DNA of 49,190 bases from Acidimicrobiia bacterium (GCA_003231645.1 QIIW01000089.1:1-49190), one strand, 5' to 3'; positions 1 through 8,094 are shown, numbered from the stretch's first letter. Translations and numbers: made by a program. Notes: generated by a model from the letters alone, not told the origin.

Positions 1-49
1 CCTTGGCAGTCTCACGCCGAGCACCCCGGCTGATAAGGGCCTTTGGTCC

Positions 50-781
50 TTACGTAGATGGGATTTGACCGAGACTGCCCTCGCATTCAAGCACAGACGG
101 GAACAAGACGTTGTTCTCCTTGTGAATATGGAGGTGGGTGTCGGATTCGAGTCCGACCAGCCCGTCGTAGAGCGCCCGATAGCTGGCGCATGCGTCGTCG
201 GGTATCGAGTAGTCGCCGCTGAGCCGGCGCATCTCCGCCAGCATCTCCCCCACCTGCTCGTGCTCGTAGCGCATCATCCTGATCGGATTGCCGACCGTGC
301 CGCAATGGAAGCTCGTTGGCTCGGTGGCGTCGGCGAGTTCACGGATCATGGGGAACAGAACCTGCTCCTCCTTCATGAGATGGGGTCCCATGTCGGAGAT
401 GAAGGTGGTCAGAACATCGCGAATGGCGACGAGCTCGGGATGGTTGACACCGTGGACGGATACGACCTTGTCGGCCAACTCCGCCAGACGCGGCATCTCG
501 TCGTCAAGGTAGCGATGGTGGGTACCCTCGATGTGATCGACGAGGTCGGAGATGTCGAGGCCGGCCCAGTCGGGGTCGGGCTGCGCCTCCGTGGCGTCCA
601 CAGCGGCGCCCAGCTCGGCCGCGACCTCGTCGTAGGCGACGCCGGCTTGCACGCACGCCTCGGCCAGAGAATTCTCTCCGTTGCAGCAGTAGTCGATGCC
701 CATACGATCGAACAACCTCATGAGATCGGGATGATCGACAACCATCCCGCCCACCGATGTCGCCTTCTGAACTTGTCCCAT
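50..781 (-). CDS. ric: iron-sulfur cluster repair di-iron protein (RIC/YtfE/ScdA family)
   Basis: Cytosolic di-iron protein expected to repair Fe-S clusters damaged by nitric oxide or oxidants. The 243-residue product begins with a ScdA-type N-terminal domain containing DYCCNGENSL, followed by a hemerythrin-like four-helix domain with the expected His/Glu metal ligands (GTHHRYLDDEMPRL, HLMKEEQVLFP, MRYEHEQ, HIHKENNVLFP). I chose the ATG at 781 because AGGAG lies 8 nt upstream; an in-frame start 11 codons earlier has no such support. It diverges from an iron permease gene, and the spacer holds a CRP/FNR-like palindrome that fits stress-responsive control. The stop codon lies within a weak hairpin (34-52) that has no T tract. 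Family assignment is secure; the physiological trigger is inferred. Confidence 0.93.
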   Translation of the reverse strand: MGQVQKATSVGGMVVDHPDLMRLFDRMGIDYCCNGENSLAEACVQAGVAYDEVAAELGAAVDATEAQPDPDWAGLDISDLVDHIEGTHHRYLDDEMPRLAELADKVVSVHGVNHPELVAIRDVLTTFISDMGPHLMKEEQVLFPMIRELADATEPTSFHCGTVGNPIRMMRYEHEQVGEMLAEMRRLSGDYSIPDDACASYRALYDGLVGLESDTHLHIHKENNVLFPSVLECEGSLGQIPST

Positions 782-882
782 GGCATCTCCTGGTGCAACT
801 CGACTGCGACACACGGATCAGACTCCGTCAGCTCGACAAGGTCATGGTAACCACGCGCCCTGACCCCCCTCCCGGCGCTTTG

Positions 883-896
883 GTGACCTCTGTCAC
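883..896. promoter_or_regulatory. CRP/FNR-family-like palindrome
   Basis: Perfect inverted repeat GTGACctctGTCAC, which contains the GTGA-N6-TCAC core typical of CRP/FNR family operators. It lies 102 bp upstream of the ric start and 84 bp upstream of the Ftr1 permease start. Related regulators often control ric/ytfE genes in other bacteria. Binding is inferred from the motif alone. Confidence 0.45.
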
Positions 897-954
897 TTGT
901 CGTGCCGGCGAACCGGTGTGACCGATGTCAATCAGACCCGCGTTGGCGGTTATG

Positions 955-973
955 TTAGGTATGGTTAACATGA
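955..973 (+). promoter_or_regulatory. IdeR/DtxR-like iron box at the iron permease start
   Basis: TTAGGTATGGTTAACATGA matches the IdeR/DtxR consensus TTAGGTTAGGCTAACCTAA at 14 of 19 positions. It overlaps a TANNNT -10 candidate (TATGGT, 960-965) and ends 6 nt before the permease ATG, a placement suited to iron-dependent repression. The neighbouring iron transporter supports the reading. Confidence 0.6.
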
Positions 974-979
974 CGGCCC

Positions 980-1849
980 ATGGGCGCACCACTGTTGATA
1001 ACTCTGCGCGAGGGACTCGAGATCTCACTCGTCCTCGCCATCATCTTCGGCTACATAGATCGCCGCCCGGAGCCGGGCCTCCACGGTCGCGTGTGGACCG
1101 GCACCATTGCGGCCATCGCGGCATGCCTGCTCGCCGGAGTGGTCGTGTTCGCGTTCGTGGGTGGACTCCACGGACAGGTCGAACAGGCCGTCGAGGGCAC
1201 GCTCGCCCTGTCGGCGGTGCTCGTACTGACGTGGATGATCTTCTGGATGAGAGCCAACGCCAGGGGCCTGAGCAGCGAACTCCACGACAAGATCGATGCT
1301 GCGATCACCCGATCGCCGGGAGCACTGGTCCTCGTGGCGTTCGTGGCGGTCGCACGCGAAGGTCTCGAGACAGTTCTGTTTCTCGTGGGGGCCGAAACTG
1401 GTACTTCCACCGGCTTCGAAGTCGTCGTCGGAGGCCTGATCGGCCTGGCGATCTCGACCGTGGTCGGAGTGCTGGTCTACAAGGGAAGCCACCGGGTCAA
1501 CCTCCAGTCGTTCTTCAAGTGGACCGGGGCGTTCCTGATCCTTTTCGCCGCCGGGCTCTTCGCCAATGGAATCCACGAGTTCCGTGAGCTGCTGGGGATC
1601 AACACCTCGGCCATCGCCGGTCAGGTGTGGACCATCACCTCGGGGCCGTTCTCAGAGGGCCGCACCGTCCACGACTTCCTGAAGGGCCTGTTCGGTTGGA
1701 GCCCTGCGCCCGAACGTATCCGCGTGCTCGCCTACTTCGCCTACCTGCTTCCGGTTTCGTGGTACTACTTCGCCAACCCCTCCGGGCGTCGTCTCCCACG
1801 CGAGGAAGAATCAGCGGCTCGTGCCCCCGAGACGGCAGGGCGGTCCTAG
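980..1849 (+). CDS. FTR1 family iron permease (EfeU-like)
   Basis: Integral membrane permease for high-affinity iron uptake; 289 residues, the usual size for the EfeU/Ftr1 family. Two REGLE motifs, the iron-translocation signature, occur at about residues 10-14 (REGLEISL) and 130-134 (REGLETVLF), each in a hydrophobic helix. About seven membrane segments can be drawn. The ATG at 980 places the first REGLE close to the N-terminus as in the family. No EfeO or EfeB partner gene is adjacent. An IdeR/DtxR-like box overlaps the promoter, indicating repression when iron is plentiful. The C-terminal tail is charged and probably cytosolic. Confidence 0.92.
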   Translation: MGAPLLITLREGLEISLVLAIIFGYIDRRPEPGLHGRVWTGTIAAIAACLLAGVVVFAFVGGLHGQVEQAVEGTLALSAVLVLTWMIFWMRANARGLSSELHDKIDAAITRSPGALVLVAFVAVAREGLETVLFLVGAETGTSTGFEVVVGGLIGLAISTVVGVLVYKGSHRVNLQSFFKWTGAFLILFAAGLFANGIHEFRELLGINTSAIAGQVWTITSGPFSEGRTVHDFLKGLFGWSPAPERIRVLAYFAYLLPVSWYYFANPSGRRLPREEESAARAPETAGRS

Positions 1850-1896
1850 CCCCGCGGGCGCCCCACCGACGAGCCGCCGAGGCATAATCGCCGGCA

Positions 1897-3201
1897 GTGC
1901 CGTTCGATCTCTCCCGACTCCACCCGCCCTCCCCCAGGCGGATTGCCGTTCGGGTCACCCCTGACGCTCTGCGCCAGGTCCGCGGCGGGCACCCGTGGGT
2001 CTATGACGACTCCATCACCTCAACCTCCCACGACGGTTCACCGGGAGATCTGGCCGTGGTGTTCGACGACAAGCGTGGGTTCGTGGCGATCGGCCTGTGG
2101 GATCCCGGCTCTCCGATACGCATCAAGATCCTCCACACCGGCCGGCCCGTCGCCATCGACCGCGACTTCTGGACGGCTCGCATCACCGCCGCCCTCAAGC
2201 TCAGACGACCGCTGATCGACGACCCCGACAACGAAGGCATACGGCTGATCCACGGCGAGAACGACGGCCTACCCGGCATGGTCCTCGACCGCTACGCAGA
2301 CACGGCCGTGATGAAGCTCTACACCATGGCATGGCTACCCCACCTCGAAGCGCTGACGGGTGTCATCGATGAGGTCGTGGCGCCCGCCTCGCTCGTGGTC
2401 AGAACTTCCCGCAACATCGCCTCCAGGCTTCCGGCCGGACTCGCCCAAGGGACCGCACTGCTCGGGCATGGGCCGGTCGAGCCGGTGATGTTCCTCGAGA
2501 ACGGGCTCTGGTTCGAAGCCCACCCGATCACGGGCCAAAAGACAGGCTACTTTCTCGATCAACGCGACAACCGTCGAATGGTCCGTGACCTCGCGGTCGG
2601 TTGCCGGGTGCTCGACGTCTTCAGCTACACCGGCGGATTCAGCGTCCATGCCGCGGCCGGAGGGGCCGGCGAGGTTCACAGTGTCGACATCGCGCCGACT
2701 GCGGTCGAAGCGGCGGCCCGCAACATGACACACAACAGTTCCGATCCGATGGTTGCCGCCTGTCGACACACGACAACGGTCGGCGATGCCTTCGATGTCA
2801 TGGTGACCCTCGCCCGCAGGGGCGATCAATACGACCTGGTGATCATCGACCCGCCGTCGTTCGCCCAGCGCCGGGCCGATGTGGCGGCGGCTCGGCGCGC
2901 CTACCGCCGGCTCACCTCACTCGCGCTCGACCTGATCGGCGACGGCGGCACGCTGGTGCAGGCATCGTGTTCGAGTCGGGTGACGGCCGAGGATTTCCAT
3001 CGCGTTGTCGAGGAGACGGCGAACTCACGGGGCTTTCGATTCGATGAGCTCGCCCGGACCGGGCACGGCCTCGATCATCCGGTCGGGTTCGCCCAGGGCG
3101 CCTACCTCAAGGCGGTGTTCGTCGAGGTCGGCAGGCCTCGCGCCCGAACCGGCTCCCGTGGGCTATTTTCTCGCCATGGTCACCATGGTCGAGCCCGGTG
3201 A
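1897..3201 (+). CDS. class I SAM-dependent RNA methyltransferase, RlmI-like (PUA plus methyltransferase)
   Basis: Predicted 23S rRNA cytosine-C5 methyltransferase of the RlmI/RlmK-like group; 434 residues from a GTG start. An N-terminal PUA-like domain (about residues 15-90, HPWVYDDSI onward) precedes a methyltransferase core. The core has a SAM-binding loop (VLDVFSYTGGFSVHAAAGG) and a DPPSF catalytic-type motif. The GQKTGYFLDQRDNR stretch is characteristic of this subfamily. The gene overlaps the next, SET-domain gene by 26 bp, so the two are probably co-transcribed. The exact base modified cannot be read from sequence. Confidence 0.9.
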   Translation: MPFDLSRLHPPSPRRIAVRVTPDALRQVRGGHPWVYDDSITSTSHDGSPGDLAVVFDDKRGFVAIGLWDPGSPIRIKILHTGRPVAIDRDFWTARITAALKLRRPLIDDPDNEGIRLIHGENDGLPGMVLDRYADTAVMKLYTMAWLPHLEALTGVIDEVVAPASLVVRTSRNIASRLPAGLAQGTALLGHGPVEPVMFLENGLWFEAHPITGQKTGYFLDQRDNRRMVRDLAVGCRVLDVFSYTGGFSVHAAAGGAGEVHSVDIAPTAVEAAARNMTHNSSDPMVAACRHTTTVGDAFDVMVTLARRGDQYDLVIIDPPSFAQRRADVAAARRAYRRLTSLALDLIGDGGTLVQASCSSRVTAEDFHRVVEETANSRGFRFDELARTGHGLDHPVGFAQGAYLKAVFVEVGRPRARTGSRGLFSRHGHHGRAR

Positions 3202-3490
3202 GTCACCAACCCATGGCACCGGAGTTTTCGCCACCTGCGCCATCGTCGAGGGCACGTTCATCGGCAGTTACCAGGGAAGCCCCACGACGGTCGACGGCAC
3301 TCACGTGCTTTGGATCGACGAAGGCCACGGATTCAGGGGTGTGGACGGCACCGGAGCCTTGAGGTTCCTCAACCACAGTCGTACGCCGAATGTCTGGTTC
3401 GACGGACGTGACCTCTACGCACGACGAGACATCGAGCCAGGTGAGGAGCTCTTCTTCGACTACGGGGAAGAGTGGACCGACGTGCCCTGA
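3176..3490 (+). CDS. minimal SET domain protein
   Basis: Small SET-domain protein of 104 residues with the two diagnostic motifs: RFLNHSRTPN (the NHSxxPN S-adenosylmethionine and pseudoknot motif) and GEELFFDYGEEW (the GEELxxDYG motif). It consists of little beyond the SET fold. I chose the ATG at 3176 (MVTMVEPG) because the fold begins immediately afterwards (GESPTHGTGVFA); the ATG at 3185 is an alternative. The reading frame extends further upstream inside the preceding gene, but that part is out-of-frame shadow. Bacterial SET proteins are presumed protein lysine methyltransferases; the substrate here is unknown. It overlaps the RNA methyltransferase gene, hinting at a role in modifying the translation machinery. 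Confidence 0.8.
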   Translation: MVTMVEPGESPTHGTGVFATCAIVEGTFIGSYQGSPTTVDGTHVLWIDEGHGFRGVDGTGALRFLNHSRTPNVWFDGRDLYARRDIEPGEELFFDYGEEWTDVP

Positions 3491-3495
3491 CGTCG

Positions 3496-4302
3496 TCAGC
3501 CGAACGGTGAGTACAGATGCGACACGGGCCCGGCCTTGTCGGCGCGAAATTCCCAGTCGGCCGAGTCGGCGATACGAGCCGAGACGAAGCATTTCGCCTC
3601 ACGGGCGGCCTCGAGGGGGCCGAGCCCTCGGGCCAGACCCGACGTGATCGCCGCGGCGAACGTACAGCCGGACCCTCTCACGTTGCGAGTCAAGCTGCGC
3701 ACGGATCGCAGCAGATGGGTGACCCCGTCGGCGGTGACGGCCACGTCGACGGCATCGTCGCCCACGAAGCCACCACCGGTCACGACAACCAGTTCGGCTC
3801 CGAGGGCGACCAACTTGTCGGCGACGGCGACCACATCGTCGATGGCGCGCAGGTTGGCGCCCACCAGGAGCCCGGCCTCGGACAGGTTGGGGGTGATGAC
3901 CCGGGCCACCGGCAGAAGCTCGGCCCGGTAGGCCCCCTCGATGTCGGCCGACACGAACCGGTGTCCTCGACCGTCGACCAGTACCGGATCCACCACCGGA
4001 GCGGCGAGTCGACCCGCCACCACCCGCCCGGCGATGTCTGACACCACGGCGGCCGATCCGAGCAGGCCGGTCTTCACCGCTGCCGGCCGAATCTCGTCGA
4101 GGATGCCGTCGATCTGACGCGAGACGAACGCCGGGTCCACCGGGAAAACCTCGTCGACGGAGTCGAAATGCTGGGCGCTCAGAGCGGTGACAGCCTGCAC
4201 ACCATGAAGCCCGAACGCCGCGAAGGTGGTCAGGTCGGCGGCCAGGCCCGCACCGCCGAGAGGGTCGTGGGCGGAAATGGCAAGCACTACCGGAGGCGTC
4301 AT
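3496..4302 (-). CDS. thiD: hydroxymethylpyrimidine/phosphomethylpyrimidine kinase ThiD
   Basis: Ribokinase-fold kinase that phosphorylates HMP and HMP-P in thiamine synthesis; 268 residues, the typical length. The start MTPPVVLAISAHDPLGGAGL contains the ThiD N-terminal pattern (usually SGxDSGGGAGIQAD), here SAHDPLGGAGLAADL. The phosphate-binding/catalytic motif RGSGCTFAAAI is near the C-terminus and VITPNLSEA is also conserved. The usual SGxDS is SAHDP, a mild deviation. The ATG at 4302 is preferred over a much longer upstream extension that would run through the opposing gene. No other thiamine gene is present nearby. Confidence 0.9.
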   Translation of the reverse strand: MTPPVVLAISAHDPLGGAGLAADLTTFAAFGLHGVQAVTALSAQHFDSVDEVFPVDPAFVSRQIDGILDEIRPAAVKTGLLGSAAVVSDIAGRVVAGRLAAPVVDPVLVDGRGHRFVSADIEGAYRAELLPVARVITPNLSEAGLLVGANLRAIDDVVAVADKLVALGAELVVVTGGGFVGDDAVDVAVTADGVTHLLRSVRSLTRNVRGSGCTFAAAITSGLARGLGPLEAAREAKCFVSARIADSADWEFRADKAGPVSHLYSPFG

Positions 4303-4891
4303 TCCCGGATCCTGCCACAATACGGTCATCGAAAACGACGACCCCGACTTCACACGAGGACGCTTGCTGGTGGCTACGCCGGTGCTACGTGATCCAAACT
4401 TCGATCGTACGGTCATTTTCATGCTCGAGCACGGTGAGGAGGGCGCGCTCGGAGTGGTCATAAACCGACCGAGTGAGTTGCCGGTTGCCGGCACCATCGA
4501 CGAGTGGGCCGGGGTCGCCGCGGCGCCCACCAAGGTCTTCATCGGCGGGCCCGTCGCACCGTCGTCGGTCATCGCCCTGGCCGCGGCCGATCCCGACATC
4601 TTCAGCGACGGGTGGTCGCCGATATTCGGACCGGTCGGAACCGTCGACCTCGACGGCGACCCCAACGATGTCCCCGGGCTCCGCTCCGTACGCATGTTCG
4701 CGGGCTACGCGGGATGGCAGGCGGGTCAGCTCGAGGGCGAACTACTCAGCGACTCCTGGTTCGTCATCGACACGAGCATCGACGACATTCTCGATCCCGA
4801 GCCGGACACTCTCTGGTGGAGGGTCCTCGGTCGCCAGCCCGGGGCCATCGGCCGTCTCCGAAACTACCCATCCGATCCGTGGGTCAACTGA
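4277..4891 (+). CDS. YqgE/AlgH (UPF0301) family protein
   Basis: Member of the UPF0301/AlgH family, soluble proteins of uncertain function. Conserved features: GRLLVATPVLRDPNF, the MLEHGEEGALGVVINRP block, FIGGPV and the FAGYAGWQAGQLEGEL block. The C-terminus (WWRVLGRQPG) also fits. The start is uncertain: the ATG at 4277 is the only canonical codon that preserves the family N-terminus, yet it overlaps the 5' end of the divergent thiD gene by 26 bp. A TTG at 4364, preceded by GAGG, would remove part of the conserved region. A TANNNT element (TACGGT) lies at 4321-4326. Confidence 0.87.
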   Translation: MASTTGGVIPGSCHNTVIENDDPDFTRGRLLVATPVLRDPNFDRTVIFMLEHGEEGALGVVINRPSELPVAGTIDEWAGVAAAPTKVFIGGPVAPSSVIALAAADPDIFSDGWSPIFGPVGTVDLDGDPNDVPGLRSVRMFAGYAGWQAGQLEGELLSDSWFVIDTSIDDILDPEPDTLWWRVLGRQPGAIGRLRNYPSDPWVN

Positions 4892-5580
4892 TCACCGAAC
4901 CGACCTGGCCGCGGTGACCGGGCCGTCGGGGCTGACGACCCGCGACGTGAAGCCCTTGTCGCCTCCGAACACCGGCCAGATGTCAATGGTCGTCACGAAG
5001 TCGCGCGCCTTGATCACGTGGGCGCTCGAAAGCGCCCCGCCGAGGAACTCCATCCGACTGTCTCCGACCGCGAAGACCATGAGCGGGCGAGCGGAGTCGA
5101 CCGTGCGCAACGGATACGGGGACGAGGTGGTGGTCGGTGTGGTCATGGTGGTGAACTCCCTGATGGTTTGGATGGCCTGACCGGCACCGTCGCCCGCGCC
5201 GCGTACCCCCAGGATCAGATCGTGGGGGCGATTCAACGAGACGAAGTTCACCAACCAATCCGCTTCCCGTGCCACGGCCGGCTGACGATCCCGCCATTCA
5301 CCCAGCCGCCGGCACTGAACCACATCAGGCCACGCCCCAGCCACGGAACACGCCGGCGAAAACCACCCAGGCCCGACCCGACGAATCGGCGTGGAAGGTG
5401 ATCAGACGGCCGATCCACAGCGACCGCGCCGGCAACGCGGGGTCGTCGCGCCTGGTGTCGACCGACGCTGAAGCAGCCGCGTGGATGTCAGCTGCCCGGC
5501 AGCACCACAAGGAACCTCCGACGCCTGTTCCGCGACCCCACCCGCCCGGCTGCCCACACGGCCCGGGCGGCCGTGGGACA
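4892..5580 (-). pseudogene. frameshifted SGNH/GDSL hydrolase-like remnant
   Basis: No intact gene spans this stretch, yet GC at third codon positions tracks a minus-strand coding frame that changes several times: one frame for about 4892-5280, another for 5281-5340, a third for 5341-5460 and a fourth segment above 5460. The longest piece contains a Thr/Ser-rich linker and then LMVFAVGDSRMEFLGGAL, resembling block I (GDS) of SGNH hydrolases such as DUF459-type proteins common in actinobacteria, followed by DFVTTIDIWP. The downstream catalytic blocks are missing because the frame stops at 4892. Upstream pieces include hydrophobic and arginine-rich sequence (RRRRFLVVL) that could be an old membrane anchor. 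Decay is better supported than the family assignment; assembly indels are the alternative explanation. Confidence 0.5.
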
Positions 5581-5589
5581 CGTCATGGG

Positions 5590-6363
5590 TCAGGTCAGCG
5601 GAGCGGCGTCTCCGTGACGGCCTTCGCCCGAGGCGAACCTCGTCGCTCCGGCTCGGGTCTCACCCGTCATGATCGTGCCGAGGCCCAGCTCACACTCATG
5701 AGCCATCGCCTCGTCGAATGTGAGGTCCCATTGGGATTTGCTCGACCGCAGGTCGGAACGCAGGCAATTCTGCGGGAGCGACGCGAGTCGCTGCGCCAGT
5801 TCGAGCGCATCGTCGAGTGCCCGGCCGGGTTCCGACAGACGGTTGGCAAGCCCGATGTCGAGAGCCTCTTCGCCCCCCACGCCGCGCCCGGTGAGGATCA
5901 GGTCCGATGCCCTCGACGCGCCGATCAGGCGCGGCAGGCGCACCGTTCCCCCGTCGAGCAGGGGCACTCCCCAGCGTCGGCAGTAGACGCCCATCACGGC
6001 ATCGCGGGCCACGACCCGCAGATCGCACCAGAGAGCCAGTTCGATTCCGCCCGCCACGGCGAACCCCTCGATCGCGGCGATCACCGGTTTGTCGAGCACC
6101 AACCGTGTGGGCCCCATCGGGCCGGGGCCGTCGGCACTGACCCGATTGCCGCCGCCCTCGGAGATGGCCTTGAGATCGGCTCCTGCGCAGAATGTTCCGC
6201 CGGCACCGGTGAGGACGGCGACCCGCATCGAGCCGTCGGCGGCGAACCCCTCGAACGCCGACAACAGGGCGCCCGCAGTGGCACGGTCGACCGCGTTTCG
6301 ACGGGCCGGGCGGTCAATCGTGACTACCAGAACCGATCCCTCTCTTCGGGTGATGATGCTCAT
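5590..6363 (-). CDS. enoyl-CoA hydratase/isomerase (crotonase) family protein
   Basis: Crotonase-fold acyl-CoA enzyme, 257 residues. The first oxyanion-hole segment (FCAGADLKAI, residues 58-67) and the second (GFAVAGGIELAL, residues 100-111) are clear. The first catalytic glutamate equivalent (E108) is kept. The position of the second, usually GQPE in true hydratases, reads GVYC (residues 125-128), so the catalytic Glu is absent. This argues against simple hydration and leaves the reaction open (isomerase, hydrolase or other). The ATG at 6363 gives a standard N-terminus (MSIITRREGSVLVVTIDRP). It lies 4 bp downstream of an LLM oxidoreductase gene on the same strand and is probably co-transcribed with it. 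Confidence 0.88.
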   Translation of the reverse strand: MSIITRREGSVLVVTIDRPARRNAVDRATAGALLSAFEGFAADGSMRVAVLTGAGGTFCAGADLKAISEGGGNRVSADGPGPMGPTRLVLDKPVIAAIEGFAVAGGIELALWCDLRVVARDAVMGVYCRRWGVPLLDGGTVRLPRLIGASRASDLILTGRGVGGEEALDIGLANRLSEPGRALDDALELAQRLASLPQNCLRSDLRSSKSQWDLTFDEAMAHECELGLGTIMTGETRAGATRFASGEGRHGDAAPLT

Positions 6364-6367
6364 GGGC

Positions 6368-7270
6368 TCACCTCAGCGCCGGGGCTACTTCATTGATGAA
6401 TGTATCCATGGTGCCGATGCGCTGCGCCAGCGGACCCATGGTGAAGTCGGGGACGATGAACTCGTGCACGCCGGCTTCACGGAATTCGCCCATGACGTCG
6501 ATCACCTCGGCCGGAGTGCCGATCACCGTCGGGCGACCCAGATCGATGTCGCGCATCGGGGCCAACTCGGCCTCATCCTCGGATATGAACACCAGAGCCA
6601 CGGCCGACCGCTCGATCTCCGCCGGATCACGGCCCACGTCAGCGCAGTGCCGATCGATGATGGAGTTCTTGTGGGCCAACACATCGGGGGTGCCCCAGAC
6701 GTTCCACTCATCGGCGAATTTCGCGGCGATCCGCAGTGTGCGCTTCTCGCCCCCACCTCCGATCATCACCGGAAGCCGCCGCTGAACCGGCCGCGGCGAA
6801 AGAGGCGCGTTGGTCAGCGTGTAGTGAGAACCGCTGAAATCGCTGCGCTCGTTGTGGAGCAACAGTGTGATCAGTTCAGCCGCTTCCTCGAGCCGGTCGA
6901 GTCGACCCTTCACGGTGGAGTACTCCATGCCGTAGGCAACGTGTTCGTTCTTCTGCCAACCGGCGCCCAGGCCGAGGACGGCGCGACCATCGCTGATGTT
7001 GTCGAGCGTGGCCGCCATCTTCGCCAGCACCGCCGGGTTGCGGTAGGTGTTGCCGCTCACGAGCGTGCCGAGCCTGACGCCGGGGACGGCGTCGGCCAGA
7101 GCGCCGAGCATGGTCCACGCCTCGTGGGTGGGCCCGTCGTCGTCGCCCATGAACGGCATGAAGTGGTCGGCTATCCAGACGCCATCCCATCCGGTCCGGC
7201 CGGCATGGACACACGCCGATCTGATGTCGGCCCACGAGTCGGTGTTGTTGGTCCAGAATCCGAAGCGCAT
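6368..7270 (-). CDS. LLM class (F420-type) oxidoreductase
   Basis: Bacterial luciferase-like TIM-barrel oxidoreductase, 300 residues, likely using coenzyme F420 as is usual for actinobacterial members. Seen in the sequence: MRFGFWTNN at the start, GWDGVWIADHFMPF (strand 2 and helix), TLVSGNTYRNPAVLAKMAATLD, VLGLGAGWQKNEH and PVMIGGGGEKRTLRIAAKFADEWN, all typical. The ATG at 7270 is chosen because the family motif MRFGF starts there; the open frame runs 39 codons further upstream with no supporting features. The substrate cannot be predicted. It sits between a thioesterase-like gene and a crotonase, suggesting CoA-ester or lipid-type metabolism. Confidence 0.9.
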   Translation of the reverse strand: MRFGFWTNNTDSWADIRSACVHAGRTGWDGVWIADHFMPFMGDDDGPTHEAWTMLGALADAVPGVRLGTLVSGNTYRNPAVLAKMAATLDNISDGRAVLGLGAGWQKNEHVAYGMEYSTVKGRLDRLEEAAELITLLLHNERSDFSGSHYTLTNAPLSPRPVQRRLPVMIGGGGEKRTLRIAAKFADEWNVWGTPDVLAHKNSIIDRHCADVGRDPAEIERSAVALVFISEDEAELAPMRDIDLGRPTVIGTPAEVIDVMGEFREAGVHEFIVPDFTMGPLAQRIGTMDTFINEVAPALR

Positions 7271-7302
7271 GTCGGAAACGTAGCCGCGCCGCCACCGATC
7301 GT

Positions 7303-8094
7303 TCAGCTCGCGCCGGGCAGACCCAGAAGCTTCTCGCTCCGGATGAAGATGCCGGTGGCCGTCGCGCACAGGGTGTCGCCATGGCACAATTCGCCCTCGA
7401 GGAACACCTTGCGTCGCTCCGAACCCGTCACCCAGGCTCGCATGTGGACCTTCTGTTCGAGTGGGGTGAGCGTCCTGTAGACCACGGACAACGTGCCGGT
7501 GAACGCCCCCAGGCCATTGACCACTGCGGTGGCGCCGAACAACTCGTCGAAGGTCGCGGCCAACACTCCGCCGTGGACAGATCCGGGCGGGCCGTTGAAC
7601 GCCGACCTGAAGACCGCCTCACCATGAACTTCGCCCTTGGAATCGCCGGTGGCCCGCCACATCCTCACCGGCGGCGAGATCGGGTTGAGTCGACCGACCA
7701 GTGGGCTGTAGGGAAAGAACTCGCCCGGATCGAGATGACCCTCGGCCGCGGTCTCATCCGCGGTGCCGGAATCCACGAGAGCACGTTCGGCGGCGTAGGC
7801 CTCGTAGTGCAAAGTGTGCTGCATCCGGATTCCCTCGACCACGCGCGGCCGCAGTCGTTCGGTGATTTCATCGAGCATTCCGGTCGCCCACCCGAGGTCG
7901 GTGCCGGACAGGTCGGCGGTGCGCACCACCTCGATCAGGTCGCGCATGGCATCGAGCAGGGATTCGGCAGATTCGGGCATCGTCAGACCGTAGGCCTGCG
8001 GTGTTGGCAGCACCGAATCAGCGGCCGCTTCGCCCGACGACTGCCATCTTGCCCGCAACTTCGCACGAAACATGCCGATGGGAAGACCGAGCAC
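7303..8094 (-). CDS. hotdog-fold thioesterase (PaaI-like C-terminal domain)
   Basis: A 263-residue protein from a GTG start. The C-terminal half (about residues 145-260) is a hotdog domain with FNGPPGSVHGGVLAATFDE, the PaaI-type active-site loop with a His-Gly-Gly, then GTLSVVYRTLTPLEQKV. The N-terminal 140 residues are helical, contain no recognised motif and are unusual for a simple PaaI thioesterase. Other possible starts are ATG 8073 and ATG 7980; none has a clear ribosome binding site. The GTG at 8094 lies close to the start of the divergent small gene at 8108. Likely role is hydrolysis of an acyl-CoA; substrate unknown. Confidence 0.82.
   Translation of the reverse strand: MLGLPIGMFRAKLRARWQSSGEAAADSVLPTPQAYGLTMPESAESLLDAMRDLIEVVRTADLSGTDLGWATGMLDEITERLRPRVVEGIRMQHTLHYEAYAAERALVDSGTADETAAEGHLDPGEFFPYSPLVGRLNPISPPVRMWRATGDSKGEVHGEAVFRSAFNGPPGSVHGGVLAATFDELFGATAVVNGLGAFTGTLSVVYRTLTPLEQKVHMRAWVTGSERRKVFLEGELCHGDTLCATATGIFIRSEKLLGLPGAS

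Noticed and set aside
34..52. Hairpin TAAGGGCC/GGTCCTTA at the ric stop codon
   Set aside because: No T tract in either direction, includes one G-T pair and overlaps the stop codon; not convincing as a terminator.
65..850. Long plus-strand open frame over ric
   Set aside because: Antisense shadow of the di-iron repair gene; high GC opens the opposite strand. No recognisable protein features.
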